The notes: generated from the sequence alone by a model not told the origin. 64,000 bases of DNA from Bryobacterales bacterium (GCA_016789905.1 JAEUQC010000109.1:25528-89527); one strand, 5' to 3'. Shown: positions 26,543 through 35,212, counted from the first letter of the stretch. Translations and numbers: made by a program.

Positions 26543-27943
26543 ATGCGCAACGAATCCACTTTCCGCCGCTTTGTAGGGAAGAATCCGCACCACCACGTTC
26601 CTTTCTACGCCCGCCCCACCGGCAGCCGCCGGGACTTTTTCCGGCTGCTCGGCGCCGGCGTCACCGGCAGTTACGCGCTGTCGAATTCGCTCCACGCCCA
26701 GGTGGTAAAAAGCCAGCCGGTCCAGACCAAGAACACCGCCAAAAACGTGATCTTCATGCTGCTTTCCGGCGCGCCCAGTCACGTCGATACCTTCGATCTG
26801 AAAATGACCAACGGCGTAACGCCTTCGGCTTTCAACCCCGCTACGCTGAAAGGGGTCATCTGGAACGCGGGCGTGTTCCCCAAGCTGGGCGCGCAGTTTG
26901 ACGATATCGCGCTGGTGCGATCCACGCGGGCCTGGGCAGCGCAGCACACCCTGGGCCAGACGTGGGTCCAAATTGGCCGTAGCCCCGCCGCCGTCCTTGG
27001 TGACGTTGCCCCGAACATGGGCGCCATCGTTTCCATCGAAAAGCGGGCCGAGCGGACCGCCTCGCAGATATTCCCCACCTTCCTGGCGTTGAACTCCGAT
27101 GGCGCCATCGGCGCCGGTTACCTGCCCGCCTACTACGAGCCCTTCAAAATGGCGCCCAGCGCCGCCGGCCTCCCCAATACCACCAACCCCGATGGCGCCA
27201 CGCGGCTGGCTGCCAAGTACGACCTTCTGCAGGCGCTCGACAACCCGCTCCGTGTCAACTCGCCCTACGGCGACCCCATGACTGACTTTGCCGCCTTCTA
27301 TCAATCCGCCCGCGGGCTGATGTACAACGCCGCCGTCGATAAGGCGTTCAAGTTCACCACGGCCGATAGCACTCGCTATGGCGGCACTTCCTTTGGCAAT
27401 GCCCTGCTGACGGCCAAGCAGGTTCTGGAAGCCAACATGGGTACGCGCTATATCCAGGTCACTCTTGGCGGTTGGGATATGCACAACGACATCTACACCA
27501 CCGCCGCGGGCCAGAACTCTATCTTCTCGCTCGGCAAGGTGGTTGACGATGCGCTCAGCACCTTGATTTCGGACCTGAAATCGAACGGGCAATTGAACGA
27601 GACTCTCATCGTCATGATGGGCGAATTCGGCCGCACGGTGGGCCAGCTTTCCTCCACGGCCGGTCGCGATCACTACCTGCAGCAGTTCGTCTTTTTCGCC
27701 GGCGGCGGCGTAAAGGGCGGGCGCGCCATCGGCACCACCGATCCCACCGGCGCGCGCACGGAAGAATTTGGCTGGTCTGGCGATCGCGATGTGCGAGTGG
27801 AAGACGTGGAGGCCACCATCTACTCCGCCCTAGGTATCAACTGGACGAATATCCGTTACGACGATCCCTTCGGCCGCGGCTTTGAGTATGTGCCCTACGC
27901 CAACGAGGGGCTCTATAAACCGATTCACGAACTGTGGGGGTAG
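26543..27943 (+). CDS. DUF1501 protein with Tat-like signal
   Basis: 466 residues. The ATG at 26543 has GGAG about 9 nt upstream, so it is preferred over frames starting inside the previous gene. A Tat-like leader lies at residues about 28-50 (GSRRDFFRLLGAGVTGSYAL). The DUF1501 fold belongs to the alkaline phosphatase/sulfatase-like superfamily: NVIFMLLSGAPSHVDTFDLK near residue 70 and MMGEFGRTV with GRDHYLQQF later. No phosphatase activity is proven for these proteins. It is paired with the DUF1549/DUF1553 gene, as is usual, and the two products may act together outside the membrane. Confidence 0.88.
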   Translation: MRNESTFRRFVGKNPHHHVPFYARPTGSRRDFFRLLGAGVTGSYALSNSLHAQVVKSQPVQTKNTAKNVIFMLLSGAPSHVDTFDLKMTNGVTPSAFNPATLKGVIWNAGVFPKLGAQFDDIALVRSTRAWAAQHTLGQTWVQIGRSPAAVLGDVAPNMGAIVSIEKRAERTASQIFPTFLALNSDGAIGAGYLPAYYEPFKMAPSAAGLPNTTNPDGATRLAAKYDLLQALDNPLRVNSPYGDPMTDFAAFYQSARGLMYNAAVDKAFKFTTADSTRYGGTSFGNALLTAKQVLEANMGTRYIQVTLGGWDMHNDIYTTAAGQNSIFSLGKVVDDALSTLISDLKSNGQLNETLIVMMGEFGRTVGQLSSTAGRDHYLQQFVFFAGGGVKGGRAIGTTDPTGARTEEFGWSGDRDVRVEDVEATIYSALGINWTNIRYDDPFGRGFEYVPYANEGLYKPIHELWG

Positions 27944-28004
27944 TGCGGCTGGCATTGGGGCGAAAGGCATTTACCCCGGGCCGCGCCGCGGGCATACTGT
28001 CCTC

Positions 28005-29171
28005 ATGCGCGTCCTCCTCTTTGCTTGCCTGGCCCCGGTTCTGCTCGCGCAACCCTCTCGCGAAGAACGTTGGCTCGCCGATCTTGATGTTCTCCTCACC
28101 ACGCTCCAATCGCGGCATCCGGGGCTCTACAACAAGGTCTCCCGCGATTCCTGGGACCAGGCCGCCGCCTCCCTGCGCGAACGCATACCCGCGCTCTCCG
28201 ATGTCGAAATTGCCCTGGAATTGGCGCGGATCACGGCCTTTGCCGGCGATGGCCACACGCTTCTGAATCTGCGCACCAGCCCCCTTTTCAACTCCATGCC
28301 CCTGCGCGTGCAGTGGTTCGACGAAGGCTGGGTGGTTACCGGCGCCCCCGCCGATCAGGGCTCCATGGTGGGCACGGTGATCACTCGCATCGACAACACC
28401 CCGATTGAAGAAGTCATTGAAAAGCTCCGTCCCTACATCTCTCACGAAAATGAGTGGTGGTTCCGGAATCAAGTCCTCAACTACATCATCAGTCCGGAAA
28501 TCCTCTTCGCGCTGGGCATTCAGTTGGACCGCGCACGGCTCACCATCAATGGCGAAATGTCCCTCCCCTCCGTTCCCGCCACCATCACCGTCGGCCCCAT
28601 TCTCTCCCAGCCCCGCTTCCCGCTCTGGTCTCGTTACGGAACCGTGTTCTACTGGTTTCACTACCTGCCGGACAGCCGGACCGTTTACTTCAAATACAAT
28701 GTGTGCGCGGAGATGTCCCTGGTCCCCGCCGCCCGCTTCCGTGCGGACCTGGCGGCGTTTCTGCAGTCGAACCCCGTCGATCGTGTCATCATCGACGTCC
28801 GAAACAACACCGGCGGCAACAGTGCGGTGCTCTCCCGCCTCCTCCCTCCCATCCCCTCGCAAATGAAGCGAATCGTCATTACCGGGCGCCAGACCTTTTC
28901 CAGCGGCATGCTCGCCGCCGAAGAACTCTCTCGCGCCGGATGGACTTTGCTCGGCGAACCTACCGGCGGCAAACCAACGTCGTTCGGCGAGGTGTTAACC
29001 TTTACGCTTCCCTATTCCGGCATCCGCGGCCAGTTCTCCACTCGCCTCTTCACCGGCCTCGTGCAGCGGCAAAACGACGCACTTCTTCCCGATGTTCTCG
29101 TGCCCTGGACGTGGCAATCGTTCTCCCAGGAACTGGACCCATTTCTGGAGTCCGCCCTGACGCTGAACTAG
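28005..29171 (+). CDS. Secreted S41-family peptidase (C-terminal processing protease-like)
   Basis: 388 residues with a short signal peptide (MRVLLFACLAPVLLAQ). The N-terminal helical part (LADLDVLLTTLQSRHPGLY) is followed by the S41 core: VIIDVRNNTGGNSAVL, then the nucleophile region GRQTFSSGMLAAEEL and EPTGGKPTSFGE. The serine in FSSG is the likely catalytic residue. No clear PDZ domain is seen, unlike Ctp proteases. The start is the ATG at 28005; a TACTGT hexamer just before it (27995-28000) would give a leaderless message. The substrate is unknown. Confidence 0.85.
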   Translation: MRVLLFACLAPVLLAQPSREERWLADLDVLLTTLQSRHPGLYNKVSRDSWDQAAASLRERIPALSDVEIALELARITAFAGDGHTLLNLRTSPLFNSMPLRVQWFDEGWVVTGAPADQGSMVGTVITRIDNTPIEEVIEKLRPYISHENEWWFRNQVLNYIISPEILFALGIQLDRARLTINGEMSLPSVPATITVGPILSQPRFPLWSRYGTVFYWFHYLPDSRTVYFKYNVCAEMSLVPAARFRADLAAFLQSNPVDRVIIDVRNNTGGNSAVLSRLLPPIPSQMKRIVITGRQTFSSGMLAAEELSRAGWTLLGEPTGGKPTSFGEVLTFTLPYSGIRGQFSTRLFTGLVQRQNDALLPDVLVPWTWQSFSQELDPFLESALTLN

Positions 29172-29175
29172 GCCC

Positions 29176-29184
29176 TGCTATCCT
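29176..29184 (+). promoter_or_regulatory. Extended -10 before the small HMA-like gene
   Basis: TGCTATCCT (TG, one base, TATCCT at 29179-29184) predicts a transcript start near 29191, 9 nt before the ATG at 29200. It lies inside a 15-mer (29172-29186) that recurs exactly before the gene at 63725. Confidence 0.5.
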
Positions 29185-29199
29185 GGAATCTGAAGCCCT

Positions 29200-29415
29200 A
29201 TGACGAAGGTTCAACGCCACTACGAACTGCTCCGCCCTCTCGACGGCACGCTGCTGAAGCGCATCTCCGACGCGCATGGCATCTACGGATTCCAGAGAAT
29301 CGAAGTCGCTCCTTCGCTCGATAAGATTCTCGTCGAATACGACGCCTCCCGCTTGACTCGCGGTGGCGTGGAGGCCAAACTGCACGGCGCCGGAATCCCC
29401 GTAAAGCCGGTCTAG
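29200..29415 (+). CDS. Small HMA-like fold protein lacking metal-binding cysteines
   Basis: 71 residues. The predicted pattern is strand-helix-strand-strand-helix-strand (RIEVAPSLDKILVEYDASRL, then GGVEAKLHGAGIPVKPV), which resembles heavy-metal-associated domains. There is no cysteine at all, so it cannot bind metal through the usual CxxC. The coding pattern is G/C-biased like its neighbours and it has its own promoter-like sequence. Its last 4 bp overlap the convergent CBM9 gene. The fold call is inference from sequence pattern, and no function can be given. Confidence 0.65.
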   Translation: MTKVQRHYELLRPLDGTLLKRISDAHGIYGFQRIEVAPSLDKILVEYDASRLTRGGVEAKLHGAGIPVKPV

Positions 29416-30392
29416 TCTCTCGTCACCAGCGCGTCCTGCCGGATGCACAGCCGTTCCGCGCACGCGCGCCACTCCCCGCCCGTACCCGGCCGGAACTCTA
29501 TCCCTTTTTCCTGCGGCAATTCGCCCGCCGTCGCCCAGCGGTGGCGGGTCTTGAAAAACTCCTTTTGCCGCTCGTAGTATGCCTGCAGCCGCATCCGCGT
29601 TGCCCAGGTCGCATCCGCCGGTCTCTCGCCGCCCGGCCGCTCATCGAACCGGACGTAGCCCCAGTGCTCCGGAAGATGCATGTTGATCTTGCCTTGCGGC
29701 GACCACACCCAGTTGTCCTCCTTCGTCTTCGGCACGCGGCGGTAGGCGCCCCCATGCAATTCGTGTTGCCACTCCACTCGCGAAAAGTTCACCCGCCATT
29801 GGTCGCCCGCGCGTGGCGGCAGCGGCATCCTCGCCGCCTCGCCAAACGCCTTCCACGGAATGGCGATCTCCAGCGTCCAGCCCTGGTCCACATCCCCCGG
29901 CTTGTTTAGCGTTCCATTCACTTTCACCGCCGTCCGCAGTCCTGGAATCTCCCAGCCATTGTCCGCCGAGCCCTTGTCTTTATAAGGCTTCGGCAGAAAC
30001 AAATCCCATCCCGTGTTCAGCACGTTCATCTCGAACTCAAAGTATTCGTGGCTATCTCCATTCGGATCCACAAACACCTCAAAATCGTTGTCATGGAAGA
30101 TCACCGCGTCGTGCCGCGTAATCGTGCCCCACACATGCGGCTCCTCCAACTCCGCGGCAATGTAGAAATACTCGCTGTCCCACTGCATCTTCGCCCTTGT
30201 GCGGAAGCGCGGCTTGGGTTTGCGATCACCCTCAATATCGGCAAAATCGCTTGTCCACGGCGCCTGCCGCCATTGTTCGTCAATCAGCCCGTCGATCCGG
30301 ATGGGCGCCGCCGCGCGCGGGCACGCATACCCTTGGGGCGGTGTCTGCGCCTGCAACCCGGCAAGCACGAAAAGCAAAAGAAGTATCGGCAC
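29412..30392 (-). CDS. Secreted CBM9-like carbohydrate-binding protein
   Basis: 326 residues with a signal peptide (MPILLLLFVLAGLQAQ). The rest matches family 9 carbohydrate-binding/DOMON-like proteins: PIRIDGLIDEQWRQAPWT, AKMQWDSEYFYIAAELEEPHVWG, HDNDFEVFVDPNGDSHEYFEFEM, and GWTLEIAIPWKAFGEAA. These bind sugars or cofactors; some are fused to heme or hydrolase domains, but this one stands alone. A tandem 11-bp repeat begins 9 bp upstream of its ATG and may control it. It converges with the small HMA-like gene, overlapping by 4 bp. Confidence 0.85.
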   Translation of the reverse strand: MPILLLLFVLAGLQAQTPPQGYACPRAAAPIRIDGLIDEQWRQAPWTSDFADIEGDRKPKPRFRTRAKMQWDSEYFYIAAELEEPHVWGTITRHDAVIFHDNDFEVFVDPNGDSHEYFEFEMNVLNTGWDLFLPKPYKDKGSADNGWEIPGLRTAVKVNGTLNKPGDVDQGWTLEIAIPWKAFGEAARMPLPPRAGDQWRVNFSRVEWQHELHGGAYRRVPKTKEDNWVWSPQGKINMHLPEHWGYVRFDERPGGERPADATWATRMRLQAYYERQKEFFKTRHRWATAGELPQEKGIEFRPGTGGEWRACAERLCIRQDALVTRD

Positions 30393-30400
30393 TCCTCCCC

Positions 30401-30422
30401 TTTTACAACTTTTTTACAACTT
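30401..30422. promoter_or_regulatory. Perfect tandem 11-bp repeat, candidate operator of the winged-helix regulator
   Basis: TTTTACAACTT occurs twice head to tail (30401-30411 and 30412-30422). An 11-bp period puts both copies on the same DNA face, the usual arrangement for OmpR/PhoB-type winged-helix dimers. It lies between the divergent CBM9 gene (ATG at 30392) and the winged-helix gene (ATG at 30477), so it could serve both. It is AT-rich in an otherwise GC-rich region. Confidence 0.55.
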
Positions 30423-30476
30423 GTGAACGACCTTCTTCGCGAAACTCCCTACTCTACTCACATGGAGCGCATCACA

Positions 30477-30821
30477 ATGTACAGCGACGAACATCTCTCG
30501 ATCGATAACACCGGCCCGGTTCAACTTGATAGCCGCCGCCTGACCCTGACCCGGAAGGAATTTGAACTGCTCACTATGCTCGCCCGCAACGCCGGCGAGA
30601 TCGTCCCGCGCGATATCCTGTTGAGCACCGTATGGGGCTATTGCGAAGGCACGCGCACCCGTACCCTTGACGTTCATATCCGCCGCCTCCGCCGCAAACT
30701 CGGCGCCTTCGGTGACACCTATATCCAGACCGTCTTTGGTGTTGGCTACCGGTTTGAGCGCTATCGCGCCCCCCGCCCGCTGCTCACCTATTCCATGCCC
30801 GCCTACGCCGCCACGGCTTAG
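30477..30821 (+). CDS. Stand-alone winged-helix (OmpR/PhoB-type) regulator without receiver domain
   Basis: About 114 residues, nearly all a Trans_reg_C domain: RLTLTRKEFELLTMLARNAG, EIVPRDILLSTVWGY, RTLDVHIRRLRRKLGAFG, and IQTVFGVGYRFERY. No receiver domain precedes it, so it is not controlled by ordinary aspartate phosphorylation. GGAG lies 9 nt before the ATG at 30477; an in-frame ATG at 30462 would add five residues but has no good ribosome binding site. The tandem repeat at 30401-30422 is a likely binding site. It lies upstream of aroA. Confidence 0.88.
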   Translation: MYSDEHLSIDNTGPVQLDSRRLTLTRKEFELLTMLARNAGEIVPRDILLSTVWGYCEGTRTRTLDVHIRRLRRKLGAFGDTYIQTVFGVGYRFERYRAPRPLLTYSMPAYAATA

Positions 30822-30881
30822 TAATTTCCTTCCCGCGCGGGCTGCGCTGGCCCAAATGGCCAGTACAATAAGAGATTGCCC

Positions 30882-32168
30882 ATGCAGGTTCGAATTGCTC
30901 CCTCGAAAGCGCTTGGCGGCGCGATCCGCCTCCCCGGCGACAAGTCGATCTCCCATCGCTACGCTATCCTTTCCGCGATTGCCGAAGGAACTTCCACACT
31001 GAAGAACTTCTCCTCCGGCGCCGATCCGCACTCCTCGCTCGGCTGCGTACAGTCGCTCGGGATCGCAGTGGAGAAGAACGATGGCGAGGTGAAGGTCCAC
31101 GGCCGCGGACTGCGCGGGTTGCTCGCCCCGCAGGGCCAACTCGACGCCGGCAACTCCGGTTCCACCATCCGCATGCTCAGCGGCATTCTCGCCGGGCAGC
31201 CGTTCTCCAGCACCATCTTCGGCGATGAGTCTCTTTCCCGCCGGCCTATGAAGCGCATCATGACGCCGCTGGAACAGATGGGCGCCCGCATCGAAGCTGT
31301 CGATGGCACGTACCCGCCCATCACCATCCACGGCTCCAGCGACCTGCGCGGCATTCATTACGAAACCCCCGTCGCCAGTGCCCAGGTGAAAAGCTGCGTC
31401 CTCTTCGCCGGCCTCTCCGCCTCCGGCCAAACCAGCGTCACCGAACCGCTGAAGACCCGCGACCACTCGGAAATTGCTCTGCGCGAGTTCGGCGCCGATA
31501 TCCGCATTGATGGCCGCACCACCACCGTCACCGGCGGCAAGGAACTGCAGGGCCGCGAACTCTACGTGCCCGGCGATCTCTCCGGCGCCGCCTTCTTCCT
31601 GGTCGCGGCCATGATGAGCCCCGATGCCAGCGTCGTTCTCTATGATGTCGGCGTGAACCCATCCCGCACCGCCCTCATTGATTTTCTGGTCGGCGGCGGC
31701 GGCCAGGTAAAGGTGCTCGACGTCCGTTCCGCGGGCGGCGAACTGGTGGGTGACCTCCAGGTGCGCCACTCTCGCTTCCAGGGCGGTGTCATCGAAAAAG
31801 GAATGACCGCCGCGTTGATCGACGAAATCCCCGTCCTCGCCGTGCTCGGCGCCACCAGCGAAAACGGCCTCACCGTGCGCGATGCCTCCGAACTGCGCGT
31901 CAAGGAAACGGACCGCATCGCCACTGTGGCCGACAATCTCCGCCGCATGGGCATCGAAATCGAAACCGCCGCCGACGGCTTCCACATCCCTGGCAAACAG
32001 ACCTTCCGCGCCGCCGAAGTCGATAGCTTTGGTGACCATCGCATCGGCATGGCCTTCGCCGTCGCCGCCATCGTCGCTGAAGGTGGAGTGACGGTGGTGA
32101 ACGAAGCCGAAGCCGCCAGCGTGTCTTTCCCGGAATTCTTCGCTACTCTGGAATCCATTCGCGCGTAA
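30882..32168 (+). CDS. aroA: 3-phosphoshikimate 1-carboxyvinyltransferase (EPSP synthase)
   Basis: 428 residues, normal for the family. It joins shikimate-3-phosphate and phosphoenolpyruvate in chorismate synthesis. Signatures: LPGDKSISHRYAILSAIAEG near the start, LDAGNSGSTIRMLSG, TRDHSEIALREFG, and ELRVKETDRIATVADNLR. The start ATG is at 30882; a TACAAT at 30864-30869 predicts a leader of about 6 nt. No other aromatic biosynthesis gene is adjacent. The sensor-less kinase gene follows 9 nt downstream. Confidence 0.96.
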   Translation: MQVRIAPSKALGGAIRLPGDKSISHRYAILSAIAEGTSTLKNFSSGADPHSSLGCVQSLGIAVEKNDGEVKVHGRGLRGLLAPQGQLDAGNSGSTIRMLSGILAGQPFSSTIFGDESLSRRPMKRIMTPLEQMGARIEAVDGTYPPITIHGSSDLRGIHYETPVASAQVKSCVLFAGLSASGQTSVTEPLKTRDHSEIALREFGADIRIDGRTTTVTGGKELQGRELYVPGDLSGAAFFLVAAMMSPDASVVLYDVGVNPSRTALIDFLVGGGGQVKVLDVRSAGGELVGDLQVRHSRFQGGVIEKGMTAALIDEIPVLAVLGATSENGLTVRDASELRVKETDRIATVADNLRRMGIEIETAADGFHIPGKQTFRAAEVDSFGDHRIGMAFAVAAIVAEGGVTVVNEAEAASVSFPEFFATLESIRA

Positions 32169-32177
32169 GGATCGTCC

Positions 32178-32822
32178 ATGAGCGGAGATTCCGAATTAAC
32201 GGTCGAAGGGCTTGCCCACGACCTCAATAACGTATTTGAGACTCTTTCCGAAGCGGCGGAAGTGCTGTCTTCCGATCCGAAGTGGACCAAACTCGCCAGT
32301 ACCATTCGCCGCAGTGTGCGCCGCGGGGAACGCATCGTCACCAGTCTCAACGAGACCATCAGCGATTCGGGCGATCTCACTGAAATCCTCGACAACGCCG
32401 TCCAGCACGCCGAAGACGTCCTCACCTTCACCAGAGGCACGGCCATTCTCTACAGTCGCCGCGTCGATCCGGGCGTCACGCTCCCCGGCTCCCAGGCCGC
32501 CTGGGAACGCGTCTTCGTCAATCTCTTTCTCAACGCCGCCCAGGCTAATCCGCAAGGCGCGGAGGTGGAAATCGGCGCCAGTTGCTCCGGCGGTGTTGTC
32601 ACCCTCACTGTCACCGATAACGGCCCCGGTATTCCCGCCTCCATCCTTCCCGCTATCTTTGAACCGAACGTTACCACCAAAAAGTCCCGCGGCCGCCGCG
32701 GCCTCGGCCTTCATATCGTGCAGTCCATCGTCGCCGACCACGGCGGCACCGTCACCGCCCGTAACCATCAGCCGCGCGGCGCTGTCTTCACCGTCACTCT
32801 CCCTCAATCCGGAGTAGCGTAA
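32178..32822 (+). CDS. Sensor-less histidine kinase
   Basis: 214 residues. The phospho-acceptor helix is LAHDLNNVFETL near residues 12-23, an HDLNN-type H-box. The HATPase domain is complete: NLFLNAAQAN (N box), TDNGPGIP (G1), EPNVTTKKSRGRRGLGLHIV (F and G2). There is no membrane segment, PAS or GAF domain, so input must come from another protein. It sits 9 nt after aroA and 12 nt before the oxidase subunit II gene, and may share the oxidase transcript. No receiver protein is adjacent. Confidence 0.85.
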   Translation: MSGDSELTVEGLAHDLNNVFETLSEAAEVLSSDPKWTKLASTIRRSVRRGERIVTSLNETISDSGDLTEILDNAVQHAEDVLTFTRGTAILYSRRVDPGVTLPGSQAAWERVFVNLFLNAAQANPQGAEVEIGASCSGGVVTLTVTDNGPGIPASILPAIFEPNVTTKKSRGRRGLGLHIVQSIVADHGGTVTARNHQPRGAVFTVTLPQSGVA

Positions 32823-32834
32823 ACTGTCTCTTCT

Positions 32835-33629
32835 ATGGCAATTGCGATTCTGATTGCCGCGCTCGCCGGCGCGACTGTCGCGTTGTTCTTCCAGCCGCGC
32901 TGGTGGTTCCCCGATGCCATTTCCGCCCACGCAAAGGCGTACGACGCCCATTTTCTGTTCACGCTCTGCGTCATCGGGGCCATCTTCGTCTTCGCGCAAG
33001 GATTGCTCACGTGGGTTATTCTCCGCTACCGCGATCGCGGCCAGGCACCTTCAGCCCACGAAGGCAACAACACCCTGGAACTCGTCTGGACCTCCGCCAC
33101 CGCCGTCGTCTTCCTCGGCCTCGCCTTCGCGGGGCAGGGGATTTGGGCTGGCATTCATCTGGACGCCCCGGCCGCCAATGCCCTTCGCGTTGAGGTTCTG
33201 GCCAAACAGTTTGCCTGGTCCTATCGCTACCCTGGGCCCGATGGCGCCTTCGGCCGCGTCGACACACGCCAAATCGACGACGCCTCCGGCAACCCCTTCG
33301 GCATTGACGCAAAGGACCCCGCCGGCCGCGACGACATCACCGGAGCCATTCTCCGCGTCCCCGCCGGCCGCCAGGTGGAACTGCTCCTCAAAAGCCGCGA
33401 CGTCATTCACAACTTCTTCGTTCGCGAACTCCGCCTGAAGCAGGACGTCGTCCCTGGCATCACCATTCCTCTGCGTTTCACCGCCGATACTCCGGGCTCC
33501 TACGAAGTGCCCTGCTCCGAACTCTGCGGACTCGGCCACCACCAGATGCGCAGTTCCCTTGTCGTCATGGCCCCCGCCGATTTCGATGCCTGGCTACAGG
33601 AAGCCCAGCAAAAGGCGGCCCAGCCATGA
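32835..33629 (+). CDS. coxB: Cytochrome c oxidase subunit II
   Basis: 264 residues with two N-terminal membrane helices and a periplasmic cupredoxin domain. The binuclear CuA site is complete: H192, C227, C231, H235 and M238 (CSELCGLGHHQM). It accepts electrons from cytochrome c; there is no fused heme c domain, so an external donor is needed. A conserved aromatic patch (VLAKQFAWSYRYPG) supports electron entry. The subunit I gene overlaps its stop by 4 nt. Confidence 0.96.
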   Translation: MAIAILIAALAGATVALFFQPRWWFPDAISAHAKAYDAHFLFTLCVIGAIFVFAQGLLTWVILRYRDRGQAPSAHEGNNTLELVWTSATAVVFLGLAFAGQGIWAGIHLDAPAANALRVEVLAKQFAWSYRYPGPDGAFGRVDTRQIDDASGNPFGIDAKDPAGRDDITGAILRVPAGRQVELLLKSRDVIHNFFVRELRLKQDVVPGITIPLRFTADTPGSYEVPCSELCGLGHHQMRSSLVVMAPADFDAWLQEAQQKAAQP

Positions 33630-35212
33630 CCGTCTTTTCCACCTGCCACAAAGTCATCGGCAAACAGTACATCGCGCTGTCGCTCTTCAGCGTCTTCATC
33701 GGCATCTTTCTTTCCCTCGTCATGCGCTACCACTTGGTCCATCCGGATACCAAAGTGAAGCTCTTTCAGTTGCTCTGGCCCGATGGCGCTCCCGGCGGCC
33801 AGATGACTCCGGAACTCTATCTCTCCCTCATGACCATGCATGGCACCATCATGGTCTTCTTCGTTCTCACCACCACACCCCAATCCGGTTTCGGCAACTA
33901 CTTTTTGCCGCTCCAGATCGGTGCGCCAGATATGGCTTTCCCCGTCCTCAACATGCTTTCGTTCTGGACTACCGCTCTCTCTCTGCTCACTCTGCTCGCC
34001 GCGTTCTTCGTTGAAGGCGGCGCCCCGCTTTCCGGCTGGACCGCCTATCCGCCTCTCTCCGGCCTCGGCAAAATCACCGGTCCCGGCCAGGGCCTGGGCC
34101 AGGATCTTTGGATTCTCTCCATCGCCCTTTTCTGCGTCGCCAGCCTCATGGCGGCCATCAATTTCATCGTCACCATCATCGAACTCCGCGCCCCCGGCAT
34201 GGGCTATTTCGATATGCCGCTCACCTGTTGGGGCTGGTTCGTCACCGCGCTCATCAGCCTCTTCGCCTTCGCCGTCCTGCTCCCCGGCGGCGTTCTGCTC
34301 CTGCTGGACCGCCTGGCCGGCACCAGTTTCTTTATCCCCGGCGGACTCATCGTCAACGACCAGGTGCAGACCCGCTCCGGCGGTTCGCCCCTGCTCTTCC
34401 AGCACCTCTTCTGGTTCTTCGGCCACCCGGAGGTCTACATTGCCATCCTTCCCGGCATGGGGCTGATCAGCACCGTCCTCAGCGTCTTCAGCGGCAAAAG
34501 AGTTTTCGGCTATAAGGCCATGGCCATCGCCATGCTCGCCATCGGCGGCCTGGGGTTCGTGGTTTGGGGCCACCACATGTTCATCAGCGGCATGAGCCCC
34601 TATTCCTCCATCGCCTTCAGCGTGCTTACGCTCGCCGTGGGCGTGCCCAGCGCCGTCAAGACCTTCAACTGGCTAGCTACGCTGTGGGGCGGGCGCCTTC
34701 GCTTCACCGCCGCCATGCACTACGCCCTCGGCTTTGTCTCGCTCTTCATCACCGGCGGCATCACTGGCCTCGTGCTCGGGCAGCCCGGCCTGGATGTCTA
34801 CTTCCACGATACCTATTTCGTCGTCGCTCATTTCCACCTCATCATGGGTGTCGCCGCCGTCTTCGCCATCTTTGCCGGCCTGCACTATTGGTTCCCCATC
34901 ATGTATGGCCGTTTTCTCAACGAACAGCTCGGAAAACTGCACTTCTTCCTCACCTTTGCCGGCGTCTATGCTCTCTTCGTCCCGCTCCATTTTGCCGGCT
35001 TCGTGGGCAATCCGCGCCGCTACCCGGATTTCAAGGAATACGAATTCCTTAAATCCGTCATGCCGCTTCACATTGGCGTTACCCACGCCGCCTACTTCCT
35101 GGCCGCCGTCCAACTGCTCTTCTTGTTCAACTACCTTTGGAGCAAGCGCCGCGGCGCCCTCGCCCCTGCCAACCCCTGGGGCGCCGCCACGCGGGAGTGG
35201 CGCAATGACTAA
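33626..35212 (+). CDS. coxA: Cytochrome c oxidase subunit I (aa3-type, A family)
   Basis: 528 residues, twelve membrane helices. Heme and copper ligands are all present: H72 and H404 (heme a), H402 (heme a3), H267, H316 and H317 (CuB). GHPEVYI gives the A1-family glutamate E269 and the crosslinking tyrosine Y271. The K-channel lysine is K345 in VPSAVK. D-channel entry D102 is in GAPDMAFP, and the following FP-R-(M/L)-N-N consensus reads FPVLNM, keeping N109 but lacking the arginine and second asparagine. It starts inside the coxB stop (ATGA). Confidence 0.96.
   Translation: MTVFSTCHKVIGKQYIALSLFSVFIGIFLSLVMRYHLVHPDTKVKLFQLLWPDGAPGGQMTPELYLSLMTMHGTIMVFFVLTTTPQSGFGNYFLPLQIGAPDMAFPVLNMLSFWTTALSLLTLLAAFFVEGGAPLSGWTAYPPLSGLGKITGPGQGLGQDLWILSIALFCVASLMAAINFIVTIIELRAPGMGYFDMPLTCWGWFVTALISLFAFAVLLPGGVLLLLDRLAGTSFFIPGGLIVNDQVQTRSGGSPLLFQHLFWFFGHPEVYIAILPGMGLISTVLSVFSGKRVFGYKAMAIAMLAIGGLGFVVWGHHMFISGMSPYSSIAFSVLTLAVGVPSAVKTFNWLATLWGGRLRFTAAMHYALGFVSLFITGGITGLVLGQPGLDVYFHDTYFVVAHFHLIMGVAAVFAIFAGLHYWFPIMYGRFLNEQLGKLHFFLTFAGVYALFVPLHFAGFVGNPRRYPDFKEYEFLKSVMPLHIGVTHAAYFLAAVQLLFLFNYLWSKRRGALAPANPWGAATREWRND

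Noticed and set aside
30414..32039. Open frame of 541 codons on the minus strand across aroA and the winged-helix gene
   Set aside because: It is the mirror of two well-recognised genes. High G/C at third positions removes stops from the antisense frame. The product is low-complexity G/A/D-rich with no known domain.
34640..34700. Apparent loss of the K-channel lysine in cytochrome oxidase subunit I
   Set aside because: First judged against the wrong helix; the conserved lysine lies in VPSAVKTF and is present as K345.
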